DNA of 64,000 nucleotides from Deltaproteobacteria bacterium (GCA_018433085.1 JAHDRW010000008.1:124001-188000); one strand, 5' to 3'. Numbered from the stretch's first letter, positions 42,883 through 53,151 are shown. Program-made: numbers and translations. The notes: generated from the letters alone by a model not told the origin.

Positions 42883-44454
42883 ATGCCGAAAATCGAAAGG
42901 GCATTGGTCAGTGTCACCGATAAGGGGGGACTTGTCGATTTCATCAAGCAACTCGCATCGTTCGGGGTGGAGATCATCTCCACGGGCGGTACGGCGAAGA
43001 TCCTGCGGGAAAACGGCGTGACGGTCACGGACATCTCCGACTACACCGGATTCCCGGAGATGATGGACGGCAGGCTCAAGACGCTGCACCCCAAGGTGCA
43101 CGGCGGCATGCTCGCCGTCCGGGACAATCCCGAGCACGTGAAAGCCATGGAGAAAGAGGGCATCAAGCCCATCGACATGCTGGTGGTGAACCTGTATCGT
43201 TTCGAGGACACGGTGGCAAAGGGCGCGTCCCTGGAAGAGGCCATCGAGAATATCGACATAGGCGGACCCGCCATGGTGAGGGCCGCGTCGAAGAACTACA
43301 AGTATGTCAGCGTGGTCACGGACCCGGCAGACTACGGACGGATCATCGACGAGATGAAGAGCACAGGCGGCCAGGTGAGTGAAAAGACCAACTTCGATCT
43401 CGCCCGCAACGCCTTCTCGCTGACGGCCCGCTACGATGCGGCCATTTCCAACCATCTGCAGTCCATCGATGTGGAAGAGGGGCGGTTCCCGCTCACCTAC
43501 ACCACTCAGTACCGGCGCGCACAGATCATGCGCTACGGGGAAAACCCGCACCAGAAGGCCGCATTCTACCGCGAGCCGTCCGTGGACCAGCCGTCCGTCG
43601 CCACGGCCCAACAGCTCTGGGGCAAGGAGCTCTCGTACAACAACATCATGGATGCGGACGCGGCGCTCGATCTCATCATGGAGTTCGAAAAGCCCTCGTG
43701 CGTGATCCTCAAGCACTCAAACCCCTGCGGCGCGGCCCAGTCGGAAGCGTCTCTCGCAGAGGCGTATCAGAAGGCGTTCAAGGTGGACCCCACCTCGGCC
43801 TTCGGCGGCATCGTGGGCCTGAACCGGCCCGTGGACGCAGAGACGGCCAAGGCCATCAGCGAGGTGTTCACCGAGGTGGTGGTGGCGCCCGACTATACCC
43901 AGGAGGGGCTCGATATCCTCACGCAGAAAAAGAACGTCCGGCTCCTGAAGGTCCCGGAGATCGCCGCGGGCAGATCGGCCAAGAAGCAGTATCTCAACAC
44001 CCGCAGGGTCACCGGCGGCCTGCTGCTGCAGGACCGTGACCTGGGCCACGTGGACCTGGAGAAGGCCTCGGTGGTCACGAAGCGAAAGCCCACGGCCGAA
44101 GAGATGGAGGCCCTGAAATTCGCCTGGAAGATCGTCAGGTTCGTGAAGTCCAATGCCGTCATCTACGCCGTCAAAGACCAGCTCGTGGGCGTTGGCGCAG
44201 GCCAGATGAGCAGGGTGGATTCCTCCCGGCTCGCCATCATCAAGGCCGGCAATGCGGGTCTTTCCACGAAAGGTTCGGCAGTGGCCTCCGACGCCTTCTT
44301 CCCCTTCCGCGACGGGATCGACGAGGCGGCCAGGGCCGGTGCCACCGCTGCCGTCCAGCCGGGCGGCTCGGTCCGTGACCAGGAGGTCATCGAGGCGGCC
44401 GACGAGCACGACATGGCCATGATCTTTACCGGCATGCGCCACTTCCGGCACTAG
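42883..44454 (+). CDS. purH: Bifunctional AICAR transformylase / IMP cyclohydrolase
   Basis: PurH catalyses the last two steps to IMP. The 523-aa protein has an N-terminal MGS-like cyclohydrolase domain (about 1-195; [26 protein letters not shown]) and a C-terminal formyltransferase domain (about 200-523) with the catalytic Lys-His pair in [10 protein letters not shown]. It ends GMRHFRH, the typical end. AAAGGAG upstream. It leads purH-purD-purE-tsaC with gaps of 9, -4 and 2 bp. Confidence 0.97.
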   Translation: MPKIERALVSVTDKGGLVDFIKQLASFGVEIISTGGTAKILRENGVTVTDISDYTGFPEMMDGRLKTLHPKVHGGMLAVRDNPEHVKAMEKEGIKPIDMLVVNLYRFEDTVAKGASLEEAIENIDIGGPAMVRAASKNYKYVSVVTDPADYGRIIDEMKSTGGQVSEKTNFDLARNAFSLTARYDAAISNHLQSIDVEEGRFPLTYTTQYRRAQIMRYGENPHQKAAFYREPSVDQPSVATAQQLWGKELSYNNIMDADAALDLIMEFEKPSCVILKHSNPCGAAQSEASLAEAYQKAFKVDPTSAFGGIVGLNRPVDAETAKAISEVFTEVVVAPDYTQEGLDILTQKKNVRLLKVPEIAAGRSAKKQYLNTRRVTGGLLLQDRDLGHVDLEKASVVTKRKPTAEEMEALKFAWKIVRFVKSNAVIYAVKDQLVGVGAGQMSRVDSSRLAIIKAGNAGLSTKGSAVASDAFFPFRDGIDEAARAGATAAVQPGGSVRDQEVIEAADEHDMAMIFTGMRHFRH

Positions 44455-44463
44455 GAGAGGACC

Positions 44464-45744
44464 GTGAAAGTCCTCGTGGTGGGCTCGGGCGGAAGGGAAC
44501 ACGCGCTGTGCTGGAAGATCGCCAAGAGCAGCCTCGTAGACGAGGTCTTCTGCGCGCCGGGCAACGGGGGCATCGCTTCCGACGCCGTGTGCGTGGACAT
44601 CGACTCGGGTGATATCCCGGGTCTGGCGAAGTTTGTCAAGGACAACGGCATCGATCTGACCGTGGTGGGCCCGGAAGCCCCTCTGACCGCGGGTATCGTG
44701 GATGTCTTCCGCTCTGAGCGCCTCCCCGTATTCGGACCCGACGCACAAGCCTCCCGGCTGGAAGGCTCCAAGGCATTCGCCAAGGAGATGATGCGCAGGG
44801 CGTCCATACCCACGGCGCGCTTCGGGGTTTTCTCCGAGGCGGGCGCGGCCCGGGCGTTTATCCGTGACGCCGACTTTCCGCTCGTGGTCAAGGCGGACGG
44901 TCTGGCAGCGGGAAAGGGCGTGATCGTCACCTCCTCGAAGGAAGAGGCTCTTCACGCCCTCGACGAGATCATGGTCTCCCGCGCCTTCGGTGAGGCCGGC
45001 TCGTCCGTGGTGGTCGAAGAGCGGCTCCAGGGAGAAGAGGCTTCCTTTATCGCGATCTGCGACGGGGAGCACATCGTGCCCCTGGCCTCGTCCCAGGATC
45101 ACAAGCCCGCCTTCGACAACGACCTGGGTCCAAACACCGGTGGCATGGGTGCGTACTCCCCGGCGCCGGTCCTTGACGATGCGTCCTGTGGGCGGGTGAT
45201 GGAAAAGATCCTCTACCCCCTGGTCCGCGCCATGAAGCAGGCGGGCATCACCTACCGGGGCGTCCTCTATGCGGGTCTCATGATGACCGACAGAGGCCCG
45301 TATGTCCTGGAATTCAACGCCCGGATGGGCGATCCGGAGACACAGCCCCTGCTCATGCGGCTCAGGAGCGACATCGTCCCGCTGCTTGCGGAGACTGCGC
45401 AGGGGGGCAGCATCCGCGATACGGAGCTCTCGTGGGAAGAGGGCCCGAGCGTGTGCGTGGTCATGGCCTCGGGCGGATACCCGGGCAGTTACGAAAAGGG
45501 CAGGGTCATCGAGGGCATCGGCGGCGCCGAGAGCGTCCCCGGGGTCAAGGTCTTCCACGCGGGCACGAAGCTCGTGGACGGTCGCGTCGTCACCTCAGGC
45601 GGAAGGGTCCTGGGTGTGACGGCCCTTGACGCGAGCCTGCAACAGACCATCGACAAGGCATACGCGGCGGTTTCCCGCATATCCTTCGAAGGGGTTCATT
45701 TCAGAAAAGATATCGGGCACAAGGCCCTCAAGAGGTTATCATGA
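44464..45744 (+). CDS. purD: Phosphoribosylamine-glycine ligase
   Basis: PurD is an ATP-grasp ligase that joins glycine to phosphoribosylamine. It is 426 aa, opens VLVVGSGGREHALCWK, and shows LVVKADGLAAGKGVIV, the phosphate-binding DLGPNTGGMGAYSP (DNDLGPNTGGMG) and the metal-binding VLEFNARMGDPETQ. GTG start with GGAGAGG upstream. It overlaps purE by 4 bp. Confidence 0.97.
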   Translation: MKVLVVGSGGREHALCWKIAKSSLVDEVFCAPGNGGIASDAVCVDIDSGDIPGLAKFVKDNGIDLTVVGPEAPLTAGIVDVFRSERLPVFGPDAQASRLEGSKAFAKEMMRRASIPTARFGVFSEAGAARAFIRDADFPLVVKADGLAAGKGVIVTSSKEEALHALDEIMVSRAFGEAGSSVVVEERLQGEEASFIAICDGEHIVPLASSQDHKPAFDNDLGPNTGGMGAYSPAPVLDDASCGRVMEKILYPLVRAMKQAGITYRGVLYAGLMMTDRGPYVLEFNARMGDPETQPLLMRLRSDIVPLLAETAQGGSIRDTELSWEEGPSVCVVMASGGYPGSYEKGRVIEGIGGAESVPGVKVFHAGTKLVDGRVVTSGGRVLGVTALDASLQQTIDKAYAAVSRISFEGVHFRKDIGHKALKRLS

Positions 45745-46229
45745 AGGTTGCCGTTCTCATGGGAAGCAAATCCGACCTTCCGGTCATGGAGGAGTGCTCG
45801 GGCGTGTTGAAACAATTCGGCATCGCCTGTGTGACGCGCATCCTCTCCGCACACCGGACCCCGGACGAGGTGGCGGATTTCAGCAGGTCGGCCCGCAAGG
45901 AAGGCTTTTCGCTCATCATCGCAGGCGCCGGCATGTCGGCACACCTCGCCGGCGTGATCGCGGCGCACACCACCCTGCCGGTCATCGCGGTCCCCATCGA
46001 CTCGTCATCCCTGGGCGGCATGGACGCGCTGCTCTCCATGGCGCAGATGCCCCCGGGCATCCCGGTCGCCACCATGGGCATCGGGAAGTCCGGCGCCAGG
46101 AACGCTGCCCTGCTCGCGGCCGAGATCCTCTCGATATCCATCCCGGAGATGAGCGAGAAGCTCGAACTCTACCGGCAGGACATGAAAAAGACCGTTCTGG
46201 AAGCCGACGAGAGCGTCAAGAAACTCTAG
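45741..46229 (+). CDS. purE: N5-carboxyaminoimidazole ribonucleotide mutase
   Basis: PurE shifts or adds the carboxyl group of AIR to form CAIR. The 162-aa protein has the loop GSKSDLPVM, SAHRTPDEV with catalytic His, and GAGMSAHLAGVIAAHTTLPV where class I enzymes often read GAGGAAHLPGM. No purK is visible in the window, so either purK lies elsewhere or this enzyme uses CO2 directly. Confidence 0.95.
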   Translation: MKVAVLMGSKSDLPVMEECSGVLKQFGIACVTRILSAHRTPDEVADFSRSARKEGFSLIIAGAGMSAHLAGVIAAHTTLPVIAVPIDSSSLGGMDALLSMAQMPPGIPVATMGIGKSGARNAALLAAEILSISIPEMSEKLELYRQDMKKTVLEADESVKKL

Positions 46230-46231
46230 CC

Positions 46232-46834
46232 ATGCGCCTGGTAGCGGATGCATCCGAGGCCGCATCCATCCTCATCCATACGCCGGGGGCGGTCATCGCC
46301 TACCCTACCGAGACTTTCTATGGCCTGGGGACACGGGTCAGCGACCCTGCAGGGATCGAGCGGATCGTCCGGATCAAGGGCAGAGACGCGGCCAAGGGCA
46401 TGATCGTCCTGGTCGACGGCATTGAAGACGCCCGTTCCGTCTCCATGATGGACGCCCGGCAGGAGACACTGCTGGAGAGACTCTGGCCCGGTCCCCTGAG
46501 CGCCGTGCTCAAGGCGCAACCGCACCTTCATCCCGTGCTTGCGCCTCAGGGAAAGGTAGCCGTCCGGGTATCCCCCCACCCGCTGGCCTGCGCGCTGACC
46601 CGGTTGGCAGGACCGATCACCTCCACCTCCGCGAATCTCGCGGGCGAGGCTCCCGCAAGCACGCCCGGGGAAATCGCCGCATGGGGTCCCGACATCGATG
46701 CGGTCCTGGATGGAGGAAAGACCACGGGCGGCAAACCCTCCACCCTCATCGATCTCACCTTCTGGCCGCCCCGGTGCCTCAGAGAAGGCTCGGTCCCGTT
46801 TCAGACCATCATCGAAGCCCTCACGGTTCGGTAA
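46232..46834 (+). CDS. tsaC: Threonylcarbamoyl-AMP synthase
   Basis: A 200-aa YrdC/Sua5-fold protein that condenses threonine, bicarbonate and ATP for t6A tRNA modification. Marks: AYPTETFYGLGTRVSD, IKGRDAAKGMIVLV, VAVRVSPHP and GPITSTSANLAG. It starts 2 bp after purE. TsaD, the transferase using its product, is at 13510-14565. It overlaps the converging thioesterase gene by 14 bp. Confidence 0.93.
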   Translation: MRLVADASEAASILIHTPGAVIAYPTETFYGLGTRVSDPAGIERIVRIKGRDAAKGMIVLVDGIEDARSVSMMDARQETLLERLWPGPLSAVLKAQPHLHPVLAPQGKVAVRVSPHPLACALTRLAGPITSTSANLAGEAPASTPGEIAAWGPDIDAVLDGGKTTGGKPSTLIDLTFWPPRCLREGSVPFQTIIEALTVR

Positions 46835-47381
46835 AGGTGATATCCCGTACCTCCCGGTCCCTGGCGATCTTGAAGGTGGACCGGAATTCCAGCACCGGCC
46901 TGCCTTCTTCGTTGAACACGGTTGCCTGCCCCCGGATGGTCCGGTCCTCGCGTTCCACAACCTTGGCCTCGGCCGTGATGACCCCCTGCTTGACCGGATA
47001 GAGAAACTCCGCCTCCACCGACGTGGTTCCGAAATGGGTCCTGGGCGGCAGGAGGCTCTTGATCGCCATTACGACCGCAGTATCCGCCAGACTGAGCACC
47101 GCGCCCCCGTGCATAATACCCGCGCCCTGCGCCAGATTGAGGAGAAAGGGCATCTTGAGCGTGGCCTTCCCGTCCCGGGCGGAGACGATCTCCATGTGCA
47201 GATGGCGTTCGAACGGGGCGGCGCTGATCCAACCGTCCATGGCGAACCGGTGTGGTCCGGTGTACCCGCCCTTGTGTTCCTGCGTGTCGTGTTCTCCCAT
47301 CGTGAGGCCTCCCAGTACCTTGTCGGTTTCGGTTGAGGGGATCGGATGGCCGCTGGTGTTTCGGCGGCTTTTAAGGTTCAT
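46821..47381 (-). CDS. PaaI-like hotdog-fold thioesterase
   Basis: A 186-aa hotdog-fold acyl-CoA thioesterase. The active-site region is GIMHGGAVLSLADTAVVMAI, with the HGG loop and Asp of the ADTA segment; SVEAEFLYPVKQG follows. Two good starts exist: ATG 47381 with AGGAG, and ATG 47300 with GGGAGG, giving 186 or 159 aa. The longer is reported; the extra 27 residues are low in structure. The acyl substrate cannot be inferred. Confidence 0.85.
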   Translation of the reverse strand: MNLKSRRNTSGHPIPSTETDKVLGGLTMGEHDTQEHKGGYTGPHRFAMDGWISAAPFERHLHMEIVSARDGKATLKMPFLLNLAQGAGIMHGGAVLSLADTAVVMAIKSLLPPRTHFGTTSVEAEFLYPVKQGVITAEAKVVEREDRTIRGQATVFNEEGRPVLEFRSTFKIARDREVRDITFTEP

Positions 47382-47598
47382 GCACTTCTCCTGCACCCTT
47401 TTCCCCGTCACGGTTTACGGGCTCGACCAATGGTGCCCGACCGGTTCCGCTTAAAAACATACTATCCGATTTTTTTCCTTTCCCATCAAGCCTTTTCCCT
47501 CTCCGGGAATGCCGGATACAAGGCTTACTTTCACGGTGTTTTCCCAATCCCCTGTGCCCCCGTGACACGACCGATCGTGAGAACCGATCCGATGCCTT

Positions 47599-47604
47599 TA
47601 TAAT
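47599..47604 (+). promoter_or_regulatory. -10 element upstream of the radical SAM gene
   Basis: A perfect TATAAT 48 bp before the ATG at 47652, but without a good -35 at 16-18 bp. The upstream 240 bp are otherwise featureless. Confidence 0.35.
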
Positions 47605-47651
47605 GAAAAGAAGACCGGGCATGGATTTCTAAAAAACCATGAGAGGGGCCC

Positions 47652-48668
47652 ATGATTCACGAGGCAATGCTCTACGAGAGGCTGGAGGGCGGCAGGGTGA
47701 GCTGTTGCCTCTGCAGCCACCGGTGCCGGATCAGCGACGGCAGGTTCGGCTTCTGCGGGGTCCGGCAAAACCGTCAGGGAACGCTCTATACCCACGCGTA
47801 CGGCGAGGTGGTGGCCGCCAATGTAGATCCCGTGGAGAAGAAGCCCCTGTACCATTTCCTCCCGGGCACCACCAGCTTCTCCATCGCCACCGCAGGCTGC
47901 AACTTCAGGTGCGGGTTCTGCCAGAACTGGACGATCTCCCAGGCACCCCTGGAGAGAAAGGAACCCATCGGGGGAACCCCGCTCAGCCCCGAAGAAATCG
48001 TGGATAACGCCCGGGACCAGGGGTGTAGAAGCATCTCCTACACCTACACCGAACCCACCATCTTCTTCGAGTATGCCTATGACACCGCCCGGCTGGCCCA
48101 TGACCGGGGCCTGCTCAACGTCTTCGTTTCCAACGGCTACATGACGGAGGAAGCCCTGAGCGCGATCCACCCCTGGCTGGATGCGTGCAATATCGACCTC
48201 AAATCGTTCCGGGACGAGTTTTACCGCACTACCTGCAAGGCAAGGCTGAAGCCCGTTCTCGACACCATCGAGCGTATGGGGGAAAGCGATATCTGGATGG
48301 AGCTGACCACCCTGGTGATCCCGGGGCTCAACGACAGCCCCGAAGAGCTCGGGGACATCGCCCGCTTCATTGCCTCAATCGATCCCGGCATACCCTGGCA
48401 CATCAGCAGGTTCTTCCCCGCCTACCACGCCGACCGGAGCGGAGCGACCCCGGTGGAAAAACTCAGAGAGGCTTACCGGATCGGAGTATCCGAGGGCCTT
48501 CACCATGTCTATCTGGGAAATGTTCCCGGTGAATCGGGAGATATCGTCTGCCCCCGATGCTTAAACATCGTGGTGAAAAGGCGGTATGGCCGGACGGCTC
48601 CGGAAATCCATATCGATCGGGGCAGGTGCGCATTCTGTGGACAGCATATCGGCGGGGTGTTTCCATAG
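47652..48668 (+). CDS. amrS: AmmeMemoRadiSam system radical SAM enzyme
   Basis: A 338-aa radical SAM protein related to pyruvate-formate-lyase activating enzymes. N-terminal cysteines (CCLCSHRCRI, FCGVRQN) precede the cluster motif CNFRCGFCQN near residue 83; extra cysteines CPRCLN and CAFCG close the C terminus. YTYTEPTIFFEY and NVFVSNGYM are characteristic of this group. Its AMMECR1 partner is at 5138-5716. Function of the system is not established. Confidence 0.93.
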   Translation: MIHEAMLYERLEGGRVSCCLCSHRCRISDGRFGFCGVRQNRQGTLYTHAYGEVVAANVDPVEKKPLYHFLPGTTSFSIATAGCNFRCGFCQNWTISQAPLERKEPIGGTPLSPEEIVDNARDQGCRSISYTYTEPTIFFEYAYDTARLAHDRGLLNVFVSNGYMTEEALSAIHPWLDACNIDLKSFRDEFYRTTCKARLKPVLDTIERMGESDIWMELTTLVIPGLNDSPEELGDIARFIASIDPGIPWHISRFFPAYHADRSGATPVEKLREAYRIGVSEGLHHVYLGNVPGESGDIVCPRCLNIVVKRRYGRTAPEIHIDRGRCAFCGQHIGGVFP

Positions 48669-49294
48669 GATGCCCTGGCCTTCACGGATCCATGGGGACC
48701 AGCCGACCGCGTCAGGAGACGGCATGTGTTCCTCTTCTTTCTCGATTATTCCGGTTTTCAGGGCCTTTCTCCCCGCTTGCATCCAAAATATGTGGGATGA
48801 TCGTGTTACTGGTGAATAATCTCATTTTTTCGTTGCCGTCCCTGCCTGTTCATGCTAATGGATCGATATACAATGTAATTTATCGGGTGGTATTATCCCC
48901 CTGGCCTGACTAGAGCCCGGTGCTGCTCCTGATGGGGTTGGAACATGAGGGGTCCTGCACGACCATACACAACAGAACCCGGCCGGGAAACACGTCTTTC
49001 CCCTTTTGCCCGGGGTGCAGCCTTTCGTTGGAGCCGGAACAGGTTCTTCCCGGCGTGTATGGCGGGGCAAAGCGGCATGCAGGCCGGAGCTGAATCGCCA
49101 CCCTTGACGGCATGCCGCGTCGCGTTTATTTTTGTCATCAGGACAAATATGATGATCCAGAGAATGATGCGTGAGTCCGACAGGTTTTCTCCATTTCCGT
49201 GGTATGCGCCCGTTTCCGGGCATCCTGAAAACAATGCGTCTCCTCGTTGCTTGAAAATCTTTGCCGTAGCCGGCGAGCGGCCGGGGGGCTGATC
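48669..49294. other. 626-bp region without recognised gene
   Basis: I see no coding frame with family resemblance on either strand. It contains an AT-rich patch (48790-48890) that could hold a promoter of the kinase-regulator pair and a small palindrome CCCGGCCGGG near 48978. No tRNA or known riboswitch was recognised. Confidence 0.4.
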
Positions 49295-51727
49295 ATGCAC
49301 ACCGGGAAAATCCGCATCCTGCTCGTGGAAGCCGACACAGAGAGCCGCAAGGCGTTCAGCACGGCCCTGGAAGCGGGGGGCATGGACTGCACGGTGGTGG
49401 AGAGCGACAACACAGCCGAGGCCGTGTCCCTGCTGAGAGACCCTCAGGACCGATTTAACCTCGTTGCGGCGGCTCTGGACCTGCCCGGGGCCTCTGGGCT
49501 CGATCTGTTCATGCAGGTCAAGAATCTGGACGATCTTCCGCCCTTTCTCGTGACCTGCGACGGAAAAACCCTGGGGCAAGCGGCTGAGGCGCTGAGACAA
49601 GGCGCAGACGACTATCTCATCAAGGATCCGCCCCAGGCGTTCCAGGAGCTGCTCCCCCTGATTGTCGGAGAAATCATGGAGCGGCGGGAGAACCGCCGGT
49701 TCCGTCGCATGGCGGAGAACGACGGCAGTGATGCCCGGCAGGTCCTGGAAAAAGAGGTCCGCAGGCGCACGGCTCAGCTCTTGAGGACAAACCGGCGCCT
49801 GAGGCAGGAGATCGATGAACGCAAGCGCCTGGAAGACGATCTGCGGCTCAACGAGCAGCAGTTCACGCTCTTCATGGAGCACTTCCCGGGCATGGTCTAT
49901 CTCAAGGACGAGCAGGGCAGGTTTCTCTACCTCAACCGGTATCTGGAAGATGTCTACGGGATCAGGATCGATGACTGCATCGGCAGAACCGACCGTGATC
50001 TCTGGCCCGAAGAGATATCCGATGCCCTTATGGCGGATGACCGGAAGGTGCTGGCCTCCGGGAAGGAGTTGCAGAAGATAGAAGACATCCGGTTCGAAGA
50101 TTTCCGGGCATCGTTCTTCACCCAGAAGTTTCCGATATTCCAAAACAATTTTCCCGAACTCATAGGGGGTGTCTCCATCGACATCACCGATTACCGCCGC
50201 ACCGAGCAGGAAAACCGGCTCCTGGTCTCGGCCGTGGAGCACACCGCCGAAAGCGTGTTCATCCTCGACTCGCGGGGAAGAATCATCTACGCCAACCAGG
50301 CCGGGGAACGCTCGCTGCAGATTCCCCGCAGCGACCTTAAGGACAAGCCGTACGAGACGTTTTTCGCCCCGGACACCGGGACGCTGGCTCCTTTCTCGCT
50401 GAAGGAAGCCCTTGACAGGCCCTGGAGGGGAACGATCCGCAGGGCTCGGGCGGGCGGCGACCTGCGGGAGCTGGACGTGGTCGTCTCCCCGCTGGAAGAC
50501 GAATCCGGGGCGGTCACCAATTATGCCGTCATCGAGCTGGACATCACCGAGGAAAAGTCCATGCAGAAGGCTCTCGAACGGAAACGGAGAATGGAGGCGC
50601 TGGGGATGCTCGCAGGCGGGATAGCCCATGACTTCATCAACATCCTCCAGCCGGTCATCATCAACGCGGAGCTGATCTCGGACATGCTCCCCCCCGATGC
50701 CCCCGAGCAGGAGTTCATCGCCCAGATCATCGAGGCATCGCGCATCGGAAAGGATATCACGAATCAGATCAAGATGTTCGGCTCCCGGAGAAAACAGATC
50801 TTCAACCCCGTGATCCTGGATACGATCGTGCGGGAGGCATTGACCATCATCAGACGTTCCCTGCCCGAGACAATCACCCTTCGTCAGCGGATATCCGCCA
50901 GGGGGATCCAGGTCCGATCCGATGCGGCCCAGATCTATCAACTGCTGACCAACCTGTGCACCAATGCAGTGCAGGCCATGGAGAACGACCGGGGCACCCT
51001 GATCGTGTCCCTCACGGAGTCGTCGGTCGGGCGCCTCGTGCCGGCCATGGTTTCGGATCTCACGCCCGGAACGTATGCCAAGCTCGTGGTGAGGGATACC
51101 GGCTGCGGCATATCACCGGAGATCATGGATCAGATATTCGACCCGCTCTTCACCACCAGGAAGTCGAGCACGGGCACCGGCCTCGGGCTCGGGGTCGCAC
51201 ATTCGGTGGTCAAAAATGCGGGCGGATCCATCATCGTCCACAGCACTCCGGGCAGGGGAACGTCGTTCGAGGTGTATCTCCCTGCCTGCCCCCAGAGCCC
51301 TGATGCGAAGGTCTCCGAGGAATTCCCGGCCACGGGGCGGCGGAAGGGGCGCGTTCTCCTGGTGGACGACAATGTGCTCGAGCTGCGCAGCGTTCACCGG
51401 ATGCTCGTACGCCAGGGTTTCCGGGTGTCATCCACCCATGACGCCGTCAAGGCCCTGGAGCTCTTCAAGGAAACACCGGGGGCATTCGACCTGGTAATCA
51501 CGGACCAGCTCATGCCTCTCATGAGGGGCAGTGAAATGACGGCCGCCATGCGGGAAATCCGCAAGGATCTGCCGGTCATCATCTGCTCGGGTTCCGAGAC
51601 GGCACTGGAGGAAATCCGCAGCGGAGCGGGCACCTTTTCCCGCCTGCTCTCCAAACCATTTTCGTCCGAGGTTCTGCGCCACGCCATAGAACAGGCCCTC
51701 GGCCGTGGGGGCTTTACATTTTCGTGA
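49295..51727 (+). CDS. Hybrid sensor histidine kinase with degenerate N-terminal receiver and two PAS domains
   Basis: An 810-aa cytoplasmic kinase without membrane segments. Domains: receiver-like fold at about 1-125 in which the phosphoacceptor Asp position is Ala (VAAALDLPGASG), coiled linker 130-190, PAS about 190-305 (MVYLKDEQGRFLYLN), PAS about 310-420, HisKA with LAGGIAHDFINIL, HATPase with TNLCTNAVQAM, RDTGCGIS and GTGLGLGV, and an intact C-terminal receiver (VLLVDDN, ITDQLMP, SKPF). Its stop overlaps the start of a sigma-54 activator, so that is its likely partner. The absence of cofactor motifs leaves the signal open. Confidence 0.9.
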   Translation: MHTGKIRILLVEADTESRKAFSTALEAGGMDCTVVESDNTAEAVSLLRDPQDRFNLVAAALDLPGASGLDLFMQVKNLDDLPPFLVTCDGKTLGQAAEALRQGADDYLIKDPPQAFQELLPLIVGEIMERRENRRFRRMAENDGSDARQVLEKEVRRRTAQLLRTNRRLRQEIDERKRLEDDLRLNEQQFTLFMEHFPGMVYLKDEQGRFLYLNRYLEDVYGIRIDDCIGRTDRDLWPEEISDALMADDRKVLASGKELQKIEDIRFEDFRASFFTQKFPIFQNNFPELIGGVSIDITDYRRTEQENRLLVSAVEHTAESVFILDSRGRIIYANQAGERSLQIPRSDLKDKPYETFFAPDTGTLAPFSLKEALDRPWRGTIRRARAGGDLRELDVVVSPLEDESGAVTNYAVIELDITEEKSMQKALERKRRMEALGMLAGGIAHDFINILQPVIINAELISDMLPPDAPEQEFIAQIIEASRIGKDITNQIKMFGSRRKQIFNPVILDTIVREALTIIRRSLPETITLRQRISARGIQVRSDAAQIYQLLTNLCTNAVQAMENDRGTLIVSLTESSVGRLVPAMVSDLTPGTYAKLVVRDTGCGISPEIMDQIFDPLFTTRKSSTGTGLGLGVAHSVVKNAGGSIIVHSTPGRGTSFEVYLPACPQSPDAKVSEEFPATGRRKGRVLLVDDNVLELRSVHRMLVRQGFRVSSTHDAVKALELFKETPGAFDLVITDQLMPLMRGSEMTAAMREIRKDLPVIICSGSETALEEIRSGAGTFSRLLSKPFSSEVLRHAIEQALGRGGFTFS

Positions 51728-53151
51728 AACCGTCTTATGAGACTTCCATGGACGATCGCAAAAAAATCCTTATCATTGATGATGATAAACTCGTCTGCAG
51801 TTCCATTGCGAACGTCGCGCGGAGTCTGGGTTACGACAGCGCCCAGGCGTTCACCCTCGAGGAGGGCCTGGATGCCATTCACTCTGTCCCGTACGATGTG
51901 GTGTTTCTCGACGTGCGCATGCCGGACGGAAACGGCATAGACATTCTCCCCCAGGTCTGCAGAAACAGCGGTTCGCCCGAGGTGATCGTGATCACCGCCT
52001 ACGGCGATCCCGAATCCGTGGAATCGGCCCTGTCCAAGGGTGCGTGGGACTATATCGAGAAACCGTTTTCCAAGACGGACCTGTCCCAGCTCATGAAGGA
52101 TGCGCTCATGTATCACGAAAGCAACACCCTTCCCCAGGCAGCGCTGGATTTCGAGAAGGAGGGAATCCTGGGCCACAGCCCCGGCATGAGGAAATGCCTG
52201 ACCCTCCTGAGCAAGACGCTGGCCAACGACGCCAGCGTGCTGATCACCGGTGAAACCGGGACCGGCAAGGAGCTCTTCGCGCGTGCCATCCACAACCACT
52301 CGCTCAGGAAGGGCAATGATTTCGTCGTGGTGGATTGTGCCGCCCTCCCCCCGAACCTCGTGGAAAGTATCCTCTTCGGCCACGAGAAGGGCTCGTATAC
52401 GGGGGCCGACAAGGCCCAGCCCGGCCTGGTATATCAGGCCAACAAGGGAACGCTTTTCCTGGACGAGGTGGGGGAGCTCCCGCTTTCCATCCAGAAAAAG
52501 TTTCTCCGTGTCCTGCAGGAAGGACGCTTCCGTCCCATCGGAAAATCGAGCGAGGTCGAGAGCGATTTCCGGGTAATCTGCGCCACGAACCGGGATCTGG
52601 ACGACCTGGCCGCGAAAAAGGCTTTCCGGAGGGATCTGCTGTTCAGGCTCAAGTCCATCTCCATCGACCTGCCCCCGTTAAGGGAGCGCCCCGAGGATAT
52701 TCAGGACCTGACGAATCACTACCTCAAAAGGCACAGCAAGAAGTACGGGATCAAGCCCAAACGCGTGAGCGCCGGGTTCCGGGATATCCTGATGCAGTAT
52801 TCCTGGCCCGGAAACGTGCGCGAGTTGATCCACGCCCTGGAAAGCGCGCTGGCCGTGGCCCATGACAGCCCCATCCTGGTTCCCAAGCATCTTCCCTATC
52901 ACATACACGTTCAGGTCAAGCGCATCGCCGCCGCAAGGAAGCAGGTGCAGCCGGGCGGCCTCCAGGCCTTCGGAGACAACACCCTTCCCAGCCTCAAGGA
53001 CGTGCGGGAAGAGGCGGTCAGCGAGATCGAAGAGCAGTACCTCAAGGAACTCATGCGCCAGACAAAGGCCGACATCCGCTCGGCCTGCAGGGTATCGGGG
53101 CTCTCCCGGTCCCGGCTCTATGCGCTGCTCAAGCAGTACGAGATATCCTGA
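51724..53151 (+). CDS. NtrC-family sigma-54-dependent response regulator
   Basis: A 475-aa activator: receiver (about 14-125; IIDDDK, FLDVRMPDG, EKPF), AAA+ domain (about 150-370; Walker A GETGTGKE, the sigma-54 contact loop GSYTGA in place of GAFTGA, Walker B GTLFLDEVGEL, arginine finger region RRDLLFRL), and a Fis-type HTH at about 425-475. Start at GTG 51724 overlaps the kinase stop as GTGA; an ATG at 51748 is the alternative. It predicts sigma-54 promoters nearby; candidates were seen at 53458 and 54130. Confidence 0.95.
   Translation: MKPSYETSMDDRKKILIIDDDKLVCSSIANVARSLGYDSAQAFTLEEGLDAIHSVPYDVVFLDVRMPDGNGIDILPQVCRNSGSPEVIVITAYGDPESVESALSKGAWDYIEKPFSKTDLSQLMKDALMYHESNTLPQAALDFEKEGILGHSPGMRKCLTLLSKTLANDASVLITGETGTGKELFARAIHNHSLRKGNDFVVVDCAALPPNLVESILFGHEKGSYTGADKAQPGLVYQANKGTLFLDEVGELPLSIQKKFLRVLQEGRFRPIGKSSEVESDFRVICATNRDLDDLAAKKAFRRDLLFRLKSISIDLPPLRERPEDIQDLTNHYLKRHSKKYGIKPKRVSAGFRDILMQYSWPGNVRELIHALESALAVAHDSPILVPKHLPYHIHVQVKRIAAARKQVQPGGLQAFGDNTLPSLKDVREEAVSEIEEQYLKELMRQTKADIRSACRVSGLSRSRLYALLKQYEIS

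Noticed and set aside
43717-45558. Minus-strand open frame of 613 codons opposite purH and purD
   Set aside because: Antisense to two certain purine genes; composition is typical of a third-position GC shadow.
48893-50941. Minus-strand open frame of 682 codons opposite the histidine kinase
   Set aside because: It lies opposite clear PAS and kinase motifs, has shadow-like composition and no start context.
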